This document shows positions 49,801 through 59,923 of a stretch of DNA of 64,000 bases, piece after piece (the stretch's first letter is position 1; each line of letters opens with the position of its first letter). The notes under the pieces were generated by a model. The model had not been told where the DNA came from. It did no database searches and worked only from the letters and a program-made list of their open reading frames with translations. Origin of the DNA: Plasmodium brasilianum (Eukaryota; Apicomplexa; Aconoidasida; Haemosporida; Plasmodiidae); the NCBI RefSeq assembly GCF_023973825.1, contig NC_090124.1, positions 1,270,501-1,334,500 of the forward strand, in the 5' to 3' direction. The translations under genes were made by a program, and so were the position numbers.

Positions 49801-51124
49801 ACTTTTCCAAAATATCTTCCTTTGTCAAAATGTTATTAACATAGTTTTTATCTCCATAATGCAATACTTGCTTGTCAAATCCTAAGGTAACATAGTAATA
49901 ATCGTTAGGATTTACAAAAGTATAATTCTGACCATAGGCTGTTTCTGGTTTTAACGTGCTTCCTAACAAAATGATTTTTTTTTTTTTAAAAAAATCTTCA
50001 TTAAATATTTCATTTTTCAAATGCCGGTCCTCCTCCGATGGAGAGAAACTCACTCCCTTCATAGTAGCCGTGGAAGCCGCAGTAGCAGTTGTTGTTGAAC
50101 TGGATGCGGTCCTACAAGTATTAGTAAAAATAGTATAAAACTCTTTATAATCATGTACATATATTTTTATGAGTGTATACTCTTGACATTTGACCCCTTC
50201 TCCTTCTGATCTCTCATGATCTGCACATGCTTGATTATTGACTCTACTAAAGATTGTAATTCTGCTTCCATAATATATTAAATTTTTCTTATATAATGTA
50301 TTAAACTGCCAGTTTACAAATTTATCATAATACTGATTCATATTAGTAGTAATAAAAGACCTCCTCCAATCACAATATAAACCAAATGAATTTAAATGCT
50401 CCTTTGCTTTAGATGAGAAATAATAACACCAATATTCTGGATTTTGAAATAAATGAATTTCGTCATCTCCTATATTCATTTGTTTCATAATCTCATACTG
50501 TGTATTTTGTTTGGATCCTTTCGACTGTGCTTTGCTCTTATTAGACCTAAAGATAGTTGCATCGATGTTTTTACTACCGTTCATAGTGTTATCCTTAGTA
50601 CTATTCGTCGTGTTATCCTTAGTACTATTCGTCGTGTTATCCTTAGTACTATTCGTCGTGTTATCCTTGGTATTATTCGTAGTGGTATGCTTAGTGTTCG
50701 TCATAGCAGTACCTTTTTCTACCTCCTGTTCTCCATTTACTATCCCTTCATCTTCCCTATTTTCCAATGCATTATTTGCTACTTGATGTTCATATTTTCC
50801 TTCGAGTTTATTTTTTAACGTTTTGTTCTTTAACTCATTTTTCAATTTGTCCGCACATACAACAATTGGTGTACCGGTACAATGAAAAGAGAAAGGTAAC
50901 AACACATTATCACATATCATATTTTTATATCTAACCAAAAATTCTAATTTACTTAATGTAAATGCATGGCCAATATGTAATAATCCATTCATATATGGAT
51001 ATGGGAAATTACCTGTAAATCTTGATTCATTCTTATCAACAAATTCTCTTTCACATATGTTATGTTCCTTCCATAAATTTTGAATATTCTTTTCAATATT
51101 TAACAGGTTTGTACGACGAGCCAT
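46844..51124 (-). CDS. LeuRS: Leucine--tRNA ligase (eukaryotic/archaeal type, cytosolic)
   Basis: Charges tRNA-Leu with leucine. I chose the ATG at 51124 (MARRTNLLNIEKNIQNLWKE), giving 1,426 residues. The frame stays open to 51343, but that part is microsatellite-like Tyr/Ile/His sequence without a targeting signal. The class I HIGH motif lies at residues 50-53 (PYPYMNGLLHIGHAF) and KMSKS at about 972-976 (KEKMSKSKGNF). The CTGTPIVVCADKL segment is typical of the archaeal/eukaryotic enzyme, as is the WCYYFSSKAKEHLNSFGLYCDWRRS region before the editing domain. Lineage-specific inserts include a four-fold NSTKDNTT repeat (50580-50690) and several Ser/Thr-rich loops. The length exceeds the roughly 1,180 residues of animal LeuRS because of these inserts. 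The stop overlaps no neighbour. Lack of a leader argues for the cytosolic, not the apicoplast, enzyme. Confidence 0.96.
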   Translation of the reverse strand: MARRTNLLNIEKNIQNLWKEHNICEREFVDKNESRFTGNFPYPYMNGLLHIGHAFTLSKLEFLVRYKNMICDNVLLPFSFHCTGTPIVVCADKLKNELKNKTLKNKLEGKYEHQVANNALENREDEGIVNGEQEVEKGTAMTNTKHTTTNNTKDNTTNSTKDNTTNSTKDNTTNSTKDNTMNGSKNIDATIFRSNKSKAQSKGSKQNTQYEIMKQMNIGDDEIHLFQNPEYWCYYFSSKAKEHLNSFGLYCDWRRSFITTNMNQYYDKFVNWQFNTLYKKNLIYYGSRITIFSRVNNQACADHERSEGEGVKCQEYTLIKIYVHDYKEFYTIFTNTCRTASSSTTTATAASTATMKGVSFSPSEEDRHLKNEIFNEDFFKKKKIILLGSTLKPETAYGQNYTFVNPNDYYYVTLGFDKQVLHYGDKNYVNNILTKEDILEKCENIYICSENSLYNMAYQGIIPLLMRMDKSNWGGSADGKTATSSDCSSVGVNSSGASANNKLDNINDLRDVLVLCKIKGESLIGLRTYTNLSKIKNLYILPMTTIKMNVSTAIVPCVSSDSTDDYACLEEIRKKKNFYCEKYNLKEEYLNNESHSCIELPEIGTNSGKYYYDNEKIVSSKDAKLQKIKEVLYKKQYFEGTMTVEPYVGMKTFNCRKLAKQYIIKNNEGFLYNEPEVLVIDRNNVKCIAALCNQWYINYGNLEFKKDVLIQLKKTNFQTYNDVLYKQLQHVIFWLDDWSCSRAYGLGTYMPDFNSLACKGGEGGNPVEEKNISSSSTDDKYMQSKEVAQEGQKEQIEEKEMQIRTEKELIESLSDSTIYMAYYTISHFLQGSVDGKDRGLLNIEVNDLNDEFFDYVFDISDDTSKISKNITTDKLKKIRREFQYWYPFDVRISGKDLIFNHLTMALFNHVAIWGKKIYKKNKECHMEEKSILDKQNEILNEIDQLDLNNYETIKYFPKSFFCNGHVLVNKEKMSKSKGNFITIEESIGLYTSDGTRIALADAGDSIEDANFNTDTANSAIMKLYNLINFCIETKNNVYIFRCGEKTFNDRIFENEINYLTNKCKESYEKLLFRDVLKYGFYDMLLKRDTYRIMCDKIHMHKDTVNFFIERICIIINPIIPHITEHIWTYILKKEKFLINQKWPPTEHTNFSIVMHKQYNNLLNVVEIFRKSYDKVINKNNKQKTKSDTSEVNQGKKSTMSVSKSSVPNNSMIKSNETNEVNNHKQQPEGQCKEMINKNGIQKGGVDHVNNVNVNPCVSGNTNVSNNDICKNYEEENYKDDEEEGMKFKAIVYVAREYNDTQKKIIDILNSIINNSEDKKLPSNYINLLVQNPYVNNLPKNEKKEILSFATFLVKDNVTLNNNQYELTLPYDEIQLIKNNVDFMKRSLNLGDIQVLENTKKCEIDNTDIYKLSNPGNPSIFMYNVES

Positions 51125-53416
51125 ATTTATGTTTGGAGTGTACCAACACGTGTGTATATATGCATACGTATATAATATGTACGTATTTGCATATGCAACT
51201 ACACGTATGGGTGGAGTATATGTATATATATGTGTATATATATATGCACTTATAAATGCGTGCGGGGAGTGGTACATATAATTCGCGCTTCGTTTAAATA
51301 CATATATATATATATGTGCGCATGTACATGTACTTACACGCACCTGATAACGAGTGGCAACATACCTAGAACAGTATTAGCGGCTTCTTATTAAGAACAC
51401 AAATTTTAGATATTTACAAATACATACACAAGTATACGTTCTAACTATAACATAAGGAAAAACAAATATTGAATGAACATGAATGGTACATTCAAAATAT
51501 ATTTACATAAATATATCAGTACATTATGCATACGAGGGAAGGGGGAGGGTGCATATACATAAACGTGCGGGCGTACGGATGTATGTAAGATCGTACACGT
51601 ACATTAATGTAATATATACAAAATAAATACATATATATGTGTATATACATACATACATGTAATACGCACACGTACTACATAGCATGAAGCTTTCTCTGCC
51701 TTCAAAATATACTGCTTGTTGTAGAAGATTATTCATGTAAAAATGAAAAAATAATGAAATATATAAATATAAAAATGTAAAGATTAAAAGGTATGCATGT
51801 GGAATAGTTAAAAAATATAAATATGGAAAAATTATAAAGTACAAAAATATAAAAATTAAAAAGTATAAAAATTACAAATTATAAATTATAAATTACAAAA
51901 TAAAAAGGAAAAAATAAAATAAAAAAAAAAAAAAAAGAAAGAAAAAAGAAAAGATATTTAAAATGTGAAAATTTTTTAAATAAAATTTAATGAAATGGTG
52001 AGAACAAAAAAAAAAGGAGAGAAGAAAAAGAAAAAAAAAAAAAAAGAAAAGAAAAAGAAAAAGAAAAAGAAAAAGGTAAACCATTGGCAAGGGATTTAAA
52101 ATAAAAGCACTTTATTATTTGAGAAATGATTATTCAAAAGAGTAGTACAATAAGATGTTAATATTTATAAAATTAAAAAGAAAAAATGAACCTTGTGTGT
52201 TCTCTTATTTTTAGTCATCTTTAATTGTAAGTATTAAAATAAATATTTACGAGATACGAGTATTATTATCTATGAATATACATACATAAGTACATAATAC
52301 GTAAGTATACATTAATACTTAAATGATTTTGCGTTGTATGTGTTAGGCTTTTTTTTTTGATTCATAAATTAAAGGAAGCTTAAGCCAGTACATAAATATA
52401 CGATGTAGTACAATTTTTCTTTATCTTTATAATTGCAAAACTCTATATTATTTATTCTTAAGTACTTTGTATTTCTAAGCTTCCATTATATTAAACTACA
52501 TTACAATACAATATGGTACTCTTTATTTTTTTTGTTTTTATTTGTATAAAATTTTCTGATATTTTTATTTAATTTTTCTAGTATGTTTTGTTTCTTTATT
52601 ATTAGTATTTGTTTTTTCCTTTATTCTTTTATTCTTTTTATTCTGTTCATTTATACTTTTTTATTTGAATGATATTGCTATATATTCATATGTATATATA
52701 TAATGATATTATTATGCTATAATGGGAAAAATTGTGTACACCTTTTTAATGTTTCTCTATTATTTTTCTGCAAATATATATAATATACGCTTGAGTATTG
52801 GCAATAAGTTTACTCTTTTTTGAATGTGTATTATAATCGTTTTTCTTCTATTTTTCGCCTTTTTTTTTTTTTTTTTACTTTTGTTTGTTTTCATGCTATG
52901 CTTGTTTCTCTGTTTTGTTGGTTTGTTTGTAAGCATATATTTATATCGATACATAAATGTTTACAAATATTATACATATTTTTCAACAGGAAAATTTTTT
53001 TTTTTTTTTTTTATTTTTTTATATAGCCCTATTTAAAAATTAAATTCTTTTCCTTCTCTTTTTCGTTTGATGCAGTACGAACCTTTACATTGAACAGTAT
53101 CAACGTCCAGTTGACATTGCGTTTGTTTGTGATAAGCACGTTGTTTATTTTTTATTCTGTATTTTTTCCTTTTTATTTCTTATTATTTCCCTTTTTTATT
53201 ATTTTTCTTTTTTATTTTTTTTAAAGTTTGCAAAAAATGCCAAGTTGAATTAAAAATAATGTAACTTGTGCAAGTTATAAAAATATGTTAATTATAAAGC
53301 TTTTCATTTGTTCCCTTTTTATTTAAATCTTTATTCGTTTCTCTGTCCGCGTCGATGTTTGCATATTTTCTACCGTTATGGCTCCTTTATATCATATATC
53401 TTCAAATAAATAGAAA
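51125..53416. other. Divergent intergenic region, LeuRS / RUS-family gene
   Basis: The first 300 bases are TATA/TACG microsatellite and probably LeuRS 5' UTR. Purine-rich AAAGAAAAAG repeats lie at 51898-52075 and T tracts at 52859-52876 and 52996-53013. A G/C-richer block at 53070-53140 follows an acceptor-like TTTCGTTTGATGCAG and could be an exon (see findings). I see no other gene. Confidence 0.6.
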
Positions 53417-55008
53417 ATGAAAAATTTGCTCCTTCACGTTATGATCATATGGTTGCCTCTCTTGTCATTCACCTTTATGATCAAAAGGGCATGTGTCAAG
53501 TCTTTGAACTTACTGTCTGTTAAATGTGTAATGTTAAAAAAATGAAATAAAACAAATGAACAGTTGAGCAGTTGAACAGTTGAGCAGTTGAACAGTTGAA
53601 CAGTTGAGAAGCTGAACAGTTGAGCAGTTGAGCAGCTGAACAGTTGAGAAGCTGAACAGTTGAGCAGCTGAACAGTTGAACAGTTGAAAAACTGAACAGT
53701 TGAAAAACTGAACAATAGAAATAGTTCATGCAAAAGTGCATATTAGTGATTGGATCCGTAATTCATGCGGCGTGATGTACGCACTTCCTCCCATGTGTAT
53801 ATGCATACGTATATGTGTGTACATAAGCAAATGTATACTCTGTGCACTCTTCCTAACCATTTTACACTCTTAATGATACCCCGTGTTTCTTCATCGTGTT
53901 CCCCATTAATGAATGACTTAAATTTAGTAATGGCTATCATAAATATTTTTTTTTTTTTTTTCCCCCCCATATTTTTAAGTAGCATTATAACGTGTACAGA
54001 AAAAAAAATAAAAGATCTTTAAAGGTTTACTTGTATCCTCGCTTTTTAAAAAATATATTAGCACCATTAGAAAATGCGCAATTTAAAAATTATTTTTTTT
54101 ATCGATCGTTATCACGTATATGTGTTTCGTTAAGTAGTGCCTTTTCGTTAAGCGCAAGAATTCATTTGTATAGAAAGAATATAAATAATATATTATTAAC
54201 ACAGCTATTATTGAATAATGAAATTTTAATAAAAATATTAAGAATATGTTGGTTATATAAGTTAAGTCATCTCATTGACAAAAACATAAAATCATGTCGC
54301 TATTTATCAACCATGTTTTATATTATTAGTATATATATAGATATATTATTTACCTATGATTTTTCAAATAATCCTTATTTTTACTGCATGCTTTATTCTG
54401 CTTCCTCCATTTTAAAAAGCTTGAGTATGCTTACATACACGTCCATCAGACCAATTACAAACGTTCATCTATGGCAAATTCTGTCTAGTTGTTCAGATAG
54501 AAATTATCAACAAAAAACCTTTGGATTAATAACAGACGGTGCAAATGAGAATGGTCAGGATGTGCATTTAAGTGATAATAAACACAGAGATGAAAAAAAG
54601 TTGAAGGATCATACGAATGCTATTAATAACGTATGCGATGCGTTTACGAATAATATTTCTTCAGGAAAGGAGGATGTATATAATGATGAGATAGAAGTGG
54701 GCAACAACAACAGTGTAAACCTTCGAGGTGATCCTACTGATAGTCATGATGATTGTCATGCTGATAACCATCGTATACCAGAAAATCATGCAAATTATAT
54801 GCCAAGGAAAACATTCTTCATAGGAGAAGTTAGTGTAATAGTTGACTTACTCTCGTCCCTCGTGGACTTACTAACAGCTCTTCTTTTTTCACGTGCAATG
54901 AAATACATAAAGCAAAAGTTTTATTTTTATATTTTGTTATCCTCTGTACATTTGTTTTTCTCATACAAGGAATTACAGCATTTACTAATGTACGAAAGCA
55001 AGATTTAA
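53417..55008 (+). CDS. RUS (root UVB sensitive, DUF647) family membrane protein
   Basis: The main exon ends at the TAA at 55008 and is open from about 53983. It aligns by eye with DUF647 proteins: YRSLSRICVSLSSAFSLSA matches the family's SLQAxxSxLxGxLxTQA. IDKNIKSCRYLSTMFYIISI matches LDxNxKxWRLFADxLNDxAM, and HLFFSYKELQHLLM matches HLYANYRAVRALV. Several hydrophobic segments fit a membrane protein. An Asn/Asp/His-rich insert lies at about 54500-54800. There is no ATG at the head of this exon. I propose exon 1 at 53417-53527 (signal-like MKNLLLHVMIIWLPLLSF, donor GTAATG, phase 0) joined to an acceptor at 53982, with an AACAGTTGAGC repeat in the intron. RUS proteins occur in plant plastids and other eukaryotes, with a poorly defined biochemical role. 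The family call is good; the first exon is uncertain. Confidence 0.68.
53556..53716. repeat. 10-11-bp repeat GAACAGTTGA/GCAGTTGA
   Basis: About 15 units of GAACAGTTGA, GCAGTTGA and GAAGCTGA type, in the proposed first intron of the RUS-family gene. Minus-strand FSTVQLFNCS frames are its shadow. Confidence 0.88.
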
Positions 55009-55889
55009 TTTGAAAAAGCGCACACGGTATAGCGAATTATAAGTAAAGCGTACACCTATATGTGTATGGACATATGAACTTCCACCCTTATTAATGTGCA
55101 TATTATGATTGGGTACTTGTTTGTTCTACTAAAGATACAACCACATGTTCACGCCTTAACTATTTTTATATTTTTTTTTTTTTTTTCTCAACATGACGAA
55201 AAAATCTTAGATTTGCTTCCAATTTAACATTAATTAATAAAGTAAATATATAAGCATATAAATAATTAAATGAACTAATAAACAAATAAGTGAACAAATA
55301 AATGAACAAAATTCCTTTTCCTTTGTATACTTTGAAATTTCCAAAAAAAAAAAAAAAAAAAAAAAAATTTAACAGCGTTTAGATTAGGTAATTCTTTTTT
55401 TTTTTTTTTTTTTTTGGTAAATGTATATTGTAATAATGTAGTTCACTTTACATAGTAACAAAACATACGATAAATGGAAATCGTTTGTTACTTATAAATA
55501 AGCCATTTTTAAATATTCCATATTGACACAAGTACATATATATATATATATATGTATAAGTGTATGAACAAATATACATATTAACTTTACTACACTGTAT
55601 AACGTTTCTGCTAAATCATGGTATTTATAAAAGTTGAATGGAGTTAAAATAATAAAAAACATCTTTTACAAAAAAAATAAAATAAAGAAACATATTAAAG
55701 TATTAAAAATGTATCTTCTATAGAGAGAAGGTGGGGGGGGGGCTTATAAAAAAAAAAAAAAAAAAAAATGGACACTAATATTTTTTAAAGCAGTGGTTAA
55801 TCTCAATTTTAATTAATTAAATTGTTATCAGTTCAATCATACATTCGAATTGTATTTAATATCTAGAATGTGTAATTTTTCTTTTTGCT
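55009..55889. other. Convergent intergenic region, RUS-family / QCR9
   Basis: Unstructured AT-rich 3' flanks with poly-A/T at 55345-55367, 55395-55416 and 55748-55769. A short G run sits at 55730-55741. I see nothing else. Confidence 0.75.
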
Positions 55890-56615
55890 TTAGTCCTCCT
55901 CCGGGTACGTGTAAGGACAGTCGATGTACAGTTTCTAACAAAAAAGGGATACATTAACATGGACGTAATTATGCATATATATATGTACGTATGGGTATAT
56001 GTAAGTACAGGTACACCTATGTACATATATGCGTAGGATGGCATACAGGATATATATAAACCATTCCATGCGCATTGTTTAACATGTAGAACGTAACATA
56101 TATTTTTGCATACCCCTTTATTTATTTTCTTCCATATATTATTAAACCAGATTCCCCAAAAATAGGATGTAACACATCCCCCCGTTACAACAAAAAGCCA
56201 GTAGCGACTGTTATGCTTCAATATGTGATCATAAATTCTTATGGAAAAACAAGTGTACATGCAAATATATGTATATAAATAAATATATATATATATAAGT
56301 AGCTTCACTGCTTCGTAAAACTATTAATCGGTTTCTCTCACACATACATATATACACCTCCTTCCACGGGGATGCTTACTTCGTTTTATTCAATGCAACG
56401 AAAAAGGGATTGAAAATATCCTTTCCTTTTCTACTCTTCCCAAGTGATTTCCATATAAAAGAGGGGTAAGTGTCACTGAATGGACTTCCAAAAACCACTG
56501 AAAGGTGAAGATAATATGAGAGTCATATGTTTATTTTCAATATGGAAATGAAAAGGAAATGGAAAGTATGGCAGAAAAAACAAAAAAAAAATAGATTGTT
56601 CATACGCAATTTCAT
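55890..56615 (-). CDS. QCR9: Cytochrome b-c1 complex subunit 9 (QCR9)
   Basis: Small single-helix subunit of respiratory complex III in the mitochondrial inner membrane. Four exons on the minus strand: 56615-56606, 56497-56380, 56237-56114 and 55934-55890. Intron phases are 1, 2 and 0, and the product is 98 residues ending YTYPEED. The first exon is only 10 nt (ATG AAA TTG C, donor GTATGA), so I infer it rather than prove it. The next junction gives MKLLVFGSPFSDTYPSF. Exon 3 has the family core: HNSRYWLFVVTGGCVTSYFW, a transmembrane helix, then IWKKINKG. Exon 4 continues KLYIDC. The helix followed by (Y/W)xxINKGKLW is the QCR9/UQCR10 pattern. The N-terminal 40 residues are longer than in yeast or animals and parasite-specific. 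I recall QCR9 annotated at the syntenic P. falciparum locus. Confidence 0.8.
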
Positions 56616-57091
56616 ATTTTACACTGCTAATATTTAACACATATATATATATATATGTATATATATATAATATAAAATTTACTTTTACGAAGTCAAAATT
56701 AATCTAATGCAATAAATATGTAGTTATAATTTTGTATTCCTGATATACTTTTACAAAAGCAGTTCTATTTTGATGAGAAAAAAATTAAAAAAATAAATTA
56801 AAACTGAGAACAGTTAACAGTTTCTTCTTTACTATAGGAATGAAAAAGTGTCAATGGAAATATTTAGAAATTTATCTTTTTATAATCCTCTGTATTTTTG
56901 AAATCTCTTTTTCAGTCTGTATTTTTATTATTATTATTTTTTTTTTTTTGCTTGTATTTTTTAACACTTTTTTGGTAAGGTATTAACACACTTATTTGTA
57001 AGCATTTTAGTGTCGAGTAATGCTGGACATATATACATATATTTGTATGCGTTTATATGTATACATATATACATATATACATATATATATA

Positions 57092-57140
<49 letters not shown>

Positions 57141-57805
57141 AAACATAATGTATATGTACATGTATTTGGAGTTACTGTTCTTAGTGAAAGTTTGCTTCAA
57201 GATTTTTAGAGAACTTTTACATTTTGTCAAAAATTTTTTTTTAATGGATTTATTTATGTTTATTCCTTTTTTATTTCTGAACAATTACTATTTAATTTTT
57301 TGAGCTTTACTTTTTGCCTTTTATTTTAACCTCTTTCTTTCCTCCCTTTAACTCGTATTTATTTACCTTTTAAATATTCCATATTTGTTGTAAAGAATGT
57401 TCACTGCGCATTGTTGCTCCTAAGAATAATGTAACTATATGTTAATTTCTACTGAAGCGCTTATCATTTATTTTTTGTCAGTTTTAAGAAACGTGAAAGG
57501 TGGAAATGTTTTTATATATTTGCTCCAGGTAATCGCCACTATAGTGGGTATTCAAACGTGCAAATGTACAATTGAATGTGGATACATATATAGATATATA
57601 CAAACATATACACATACTTACATACGTACATATTTATAGATATATATATAAACATATACACATACTTATATACGTACATATATATAGATATATACCCACA
57701 TACTTCCATAAATACATATGTACATATGTGCATATAAACATTTTTACATTTATATATTCCTTACCATTTAAATGTGACTTGGCTCTTTAAAACGAAGGGA
57801 AAATA
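56616..57805. other. Divergent intergenic region, QCR9 / RsmE
   Basis: Contains (AT)n at 56641-56660, a long T run at 57091-57139 and TACATAC microsatellite at 57590-57730. An ATG at 57439 opens MLISTEALIIYFLSVLRN to a donor-like GTAATC after 57528. No phase-compatible acceptor into the next gene was found, so I do not call it. Confidence 0.6.
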
Positions 57806-59167
57806 ATGAATTTAATATTAATCAGTATAAAGAGTATTTATAAGCATAAGGACGATTTTTTTTTCAAAACAGACAATAGACAAACGAACCATTTAAAAAA
57901 TATTTTAAAGGTAAAGGTAAATCAGACGGTAAAAGTCGGGGTGATTAATAAAGGCAAGGGGGAAGGAGTTATCATAGAAGAAAATAAAAATTTTTATGTT
58001 ATAAAATTGTTAACACCTATACATTTGGAAAAATCGGAAGATAAATTTATTCCTGTTGATATAGCTATATGTATACCTAGACCAAAAGTTTTAAGCAAAT
58101 CGTTACAACAATTATCGTCAGTTGGTGTTAAAAGGATCATTATTGTATTTTCCGAGTATTCAAATAAGTCTTATGAATCAAGTAAAATTTTAAAAAATGA
58201 AGAAATAAAATATGCACTTCAGTTAGGACTGGAACAAGCCATGTGTACACAATTTCCTGAAATTTATATACATTACTCGTTCAGCTCCTTTTTTATGAAC
58301 ATTCAGAAATATAGCGATGAAAATACTATAAAACTGTGTGCACACACAGATATAAAAATAAAAGATACCAACTTAGTTGAGTATTGTATATTAAATAAAG
58401 AAAGAGGGAAAATTCTTTTAATGCTCGGATGTGAAAGAGGTTTTTCCGAGCTTGAAATTTATTTGATAAATAAATTGCAATTTCATTTTCTTAATATAAC
58501 TGAAAGAATTTTAAAATGTGAAACAGCTTTGTTAATTATTATCGGTCAGTTACTTTTATTAACAGAAAATATATCCATTCGACCGAGTGGGAAAAAAATG
58601 AGAAGATCTTCTAGAAATATTCGCGATGTAAGGAAAGATAATTCGATCATATTGGACAAGAACAAAAAGGGAAATACACATAACGTGCATAATATACATA
58701 ATACGAGTAATACACATAATACACGCAATACGTATAATATACAAACTAACGGCACTTTTCAAAATAAAACAGAAATGATCAACGAAATTAAAAGTATATT
58801 AAAAAAGGAAACATTTTTACCTGAACAGTTAATAAATTCCATAAACAATTTTATACATGATCAGGAAAATACTGAAATGATGGAAGATATTTCGAATAAT
58901 TATGAAAAGGATTATATGGTGAAGGAAAATACAAATATTATTGATTCCCTTTTAAAAATCATACATTCTTTTAACACAGATGAAAAAAATAAGTTTCAAA
59001 ATATTTATCTAACTTTACTACTTAAGAAAATAAAATATAAAAGTAAATATTATATGTCATATAATGATACAAGAAATATCATTGATGAGGACGGTGTGTT
59101 TATATATAGGACACAGAGATACGTGTCAAAAAAGAAAAATTCTTTAAATGATATGCAGCCCTTGTAG
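57806..59167 (+). CDS. RsmE-family 16S rRNA (uracil-N3)-methyltransferase
   Basis: SPOUT-class methyltransferase; bacterial RsmE methylates U1498 of 16S rRNA, so an organellar ribosome is the likely target. Single exon of 453 residues from the ATG at 57806. An RsmE-like N-terminal PUA-type segment (NHLKNILKVKVNQTVKV) is followed by KFIPVDIAICIPRPKVLSKS and SSVGVKRIIIVFSEYS. The cofactor-binding knot shows LMLGCERGFSELE near residue 208, where bacteria have GPEGGF(S/T)xxE, and ERILKCETALLII near 233 (bacteria: RILRxETA). Family members are about 245 residues. Here about 190 residues follow the knot, including an HNT/RNT-rich repeat (58675-58745) and a Lys-rich tail. The start leaves almost no targeting peptide, so an unseen upstream exon is possible. 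The Cys and Arg in the GPEGG motif are unusual. Confidence 0.85.
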   Translation: MNLILISIKSIYKHKDDFFFKTDNRQTNHLKNILKVKVNQTVKVGVINKGKGEGVIIEENKNFYVIKLLTPIHLEKSEDKFIPVDIAICIPRPKVLSKSLQQLSSVGVKRIIIVFSEYSNKSYESSKILKNEEIKYALQLGLEQAMCTQFPEIYIHYSFSSFFMNIQKYSDENTIKLCAHTDIKIKDTNLVEYCILNKERGKILLMLGCERGFSELEIYLINKLQFHFLNITERILKCETALLIIIGQLLLLTENISIRPSGKKMRRSSRNIRDVRKDNSIILDKNKKGNTHNVHNIHNTSNTHNTRNTYNIQTNGTFQNKTEMINEIKSILKKETFLPEQLINSINNFIHDQENTEMMEDISNNYEKDYMVKENTNIIDSLLKIIHSFNTDEKNKFQNIYLTLLLKKIKYKSKYYMSYNDTRNIIDEDGVFIYRTQRYVSKKKNSLNDMQPL

Positions 59168-59309
59168 CACCTTAAGGAATGCAATTTTTTTTTTTTTTTT
59201 CCCTAATAAAAATAAACTTCCGATGTACCGAAGTCCTTCACATAAATAGCTGTTACCGCTAATATTTTAATGTTTTTGTCTCTTCTGCTTTTAAGCAAAT
59301 ATTTTAACG

Positions 59310-59341
<32 letters not shown>

Positions 59342-59923
59342 TATACTTTGGACTATGCTAAAAAAATGCAGAATATGTTTAAACTGCTTCATCATAAATA
59401 AATTTTATGTTTGTTACGCTTTATTAATTAATACTTCAATTTTGTGTCTTACTTTTTTGTTTTATTTTGATATAGACCAGTATGTCAGTTCAACCGGTTT
59501 TTCGTTATTTAATTATGTAAAGAAAAAAAAAAAATAAAATAAAATAAAAAATATAGTAAAATAAAAAATATAGTAAAATAAAAAATATAATACAATAAAA
59601 AATATAATACAATAAAAAATATAATAAAATAAAAAATATAATACAATAAAAAATATAATACAATAAAAAATATAATACAATAAAAAATATAATAAAATAA
59701 AAAATATGATAAAATAAAAAATATAACAAAATAGAAAATATAAAAAAATAAAATAAAAAAAAAAAATTGCTTTAAAATATGTGCAGCATATTGTCCCTAT
59801 TTTTAACGAATGATACCGTTTTCGAATTAGTTTACATTTATCTCTGCATTTCATATAAAAGCACCACTGCACATGTGAATAGTTAGTTAATCTGTTTTCA
59901 GTTTTTATGAAGAAACTTAAGTA
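59168..59923. other. Convergent intergenic region with AT-rich array
   Basis: Holds a T tract, (AT)n at 59310-59338 and an 18-19-nt array at 59525-59760. I see no gene. Confidence 0.75.
59525..59762. repeat. AAAAATATAATACAATA-type repeat array
   Basis: About 12 units of AAAAATATAATACAATA and AAAAATATAATAAAATA, pure A/T apart from the single C. They produce Phe/Tyr/Ile minus-strand frames with no coding value. Confidence 0.88.

Noticed and set aside
51125..51343. N-terminal extension of LeuRS to the end of its open frame
   Set aside because: The sequence is TATA/TACG microsatellite translating to Tyr/Ile/His, with no targeting peptide. The MARRTNLLNIEK start matches the expected enzyme N-terminus.
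57439..57528. Possible leader exon MLISTEALIIYFLSVLRN upstream of RsmE
   Set aside because: It has a real ATG and a donor-like GTAATC, but no acceptor joins it in phase to the RsmE frame. It is kept only as a note.
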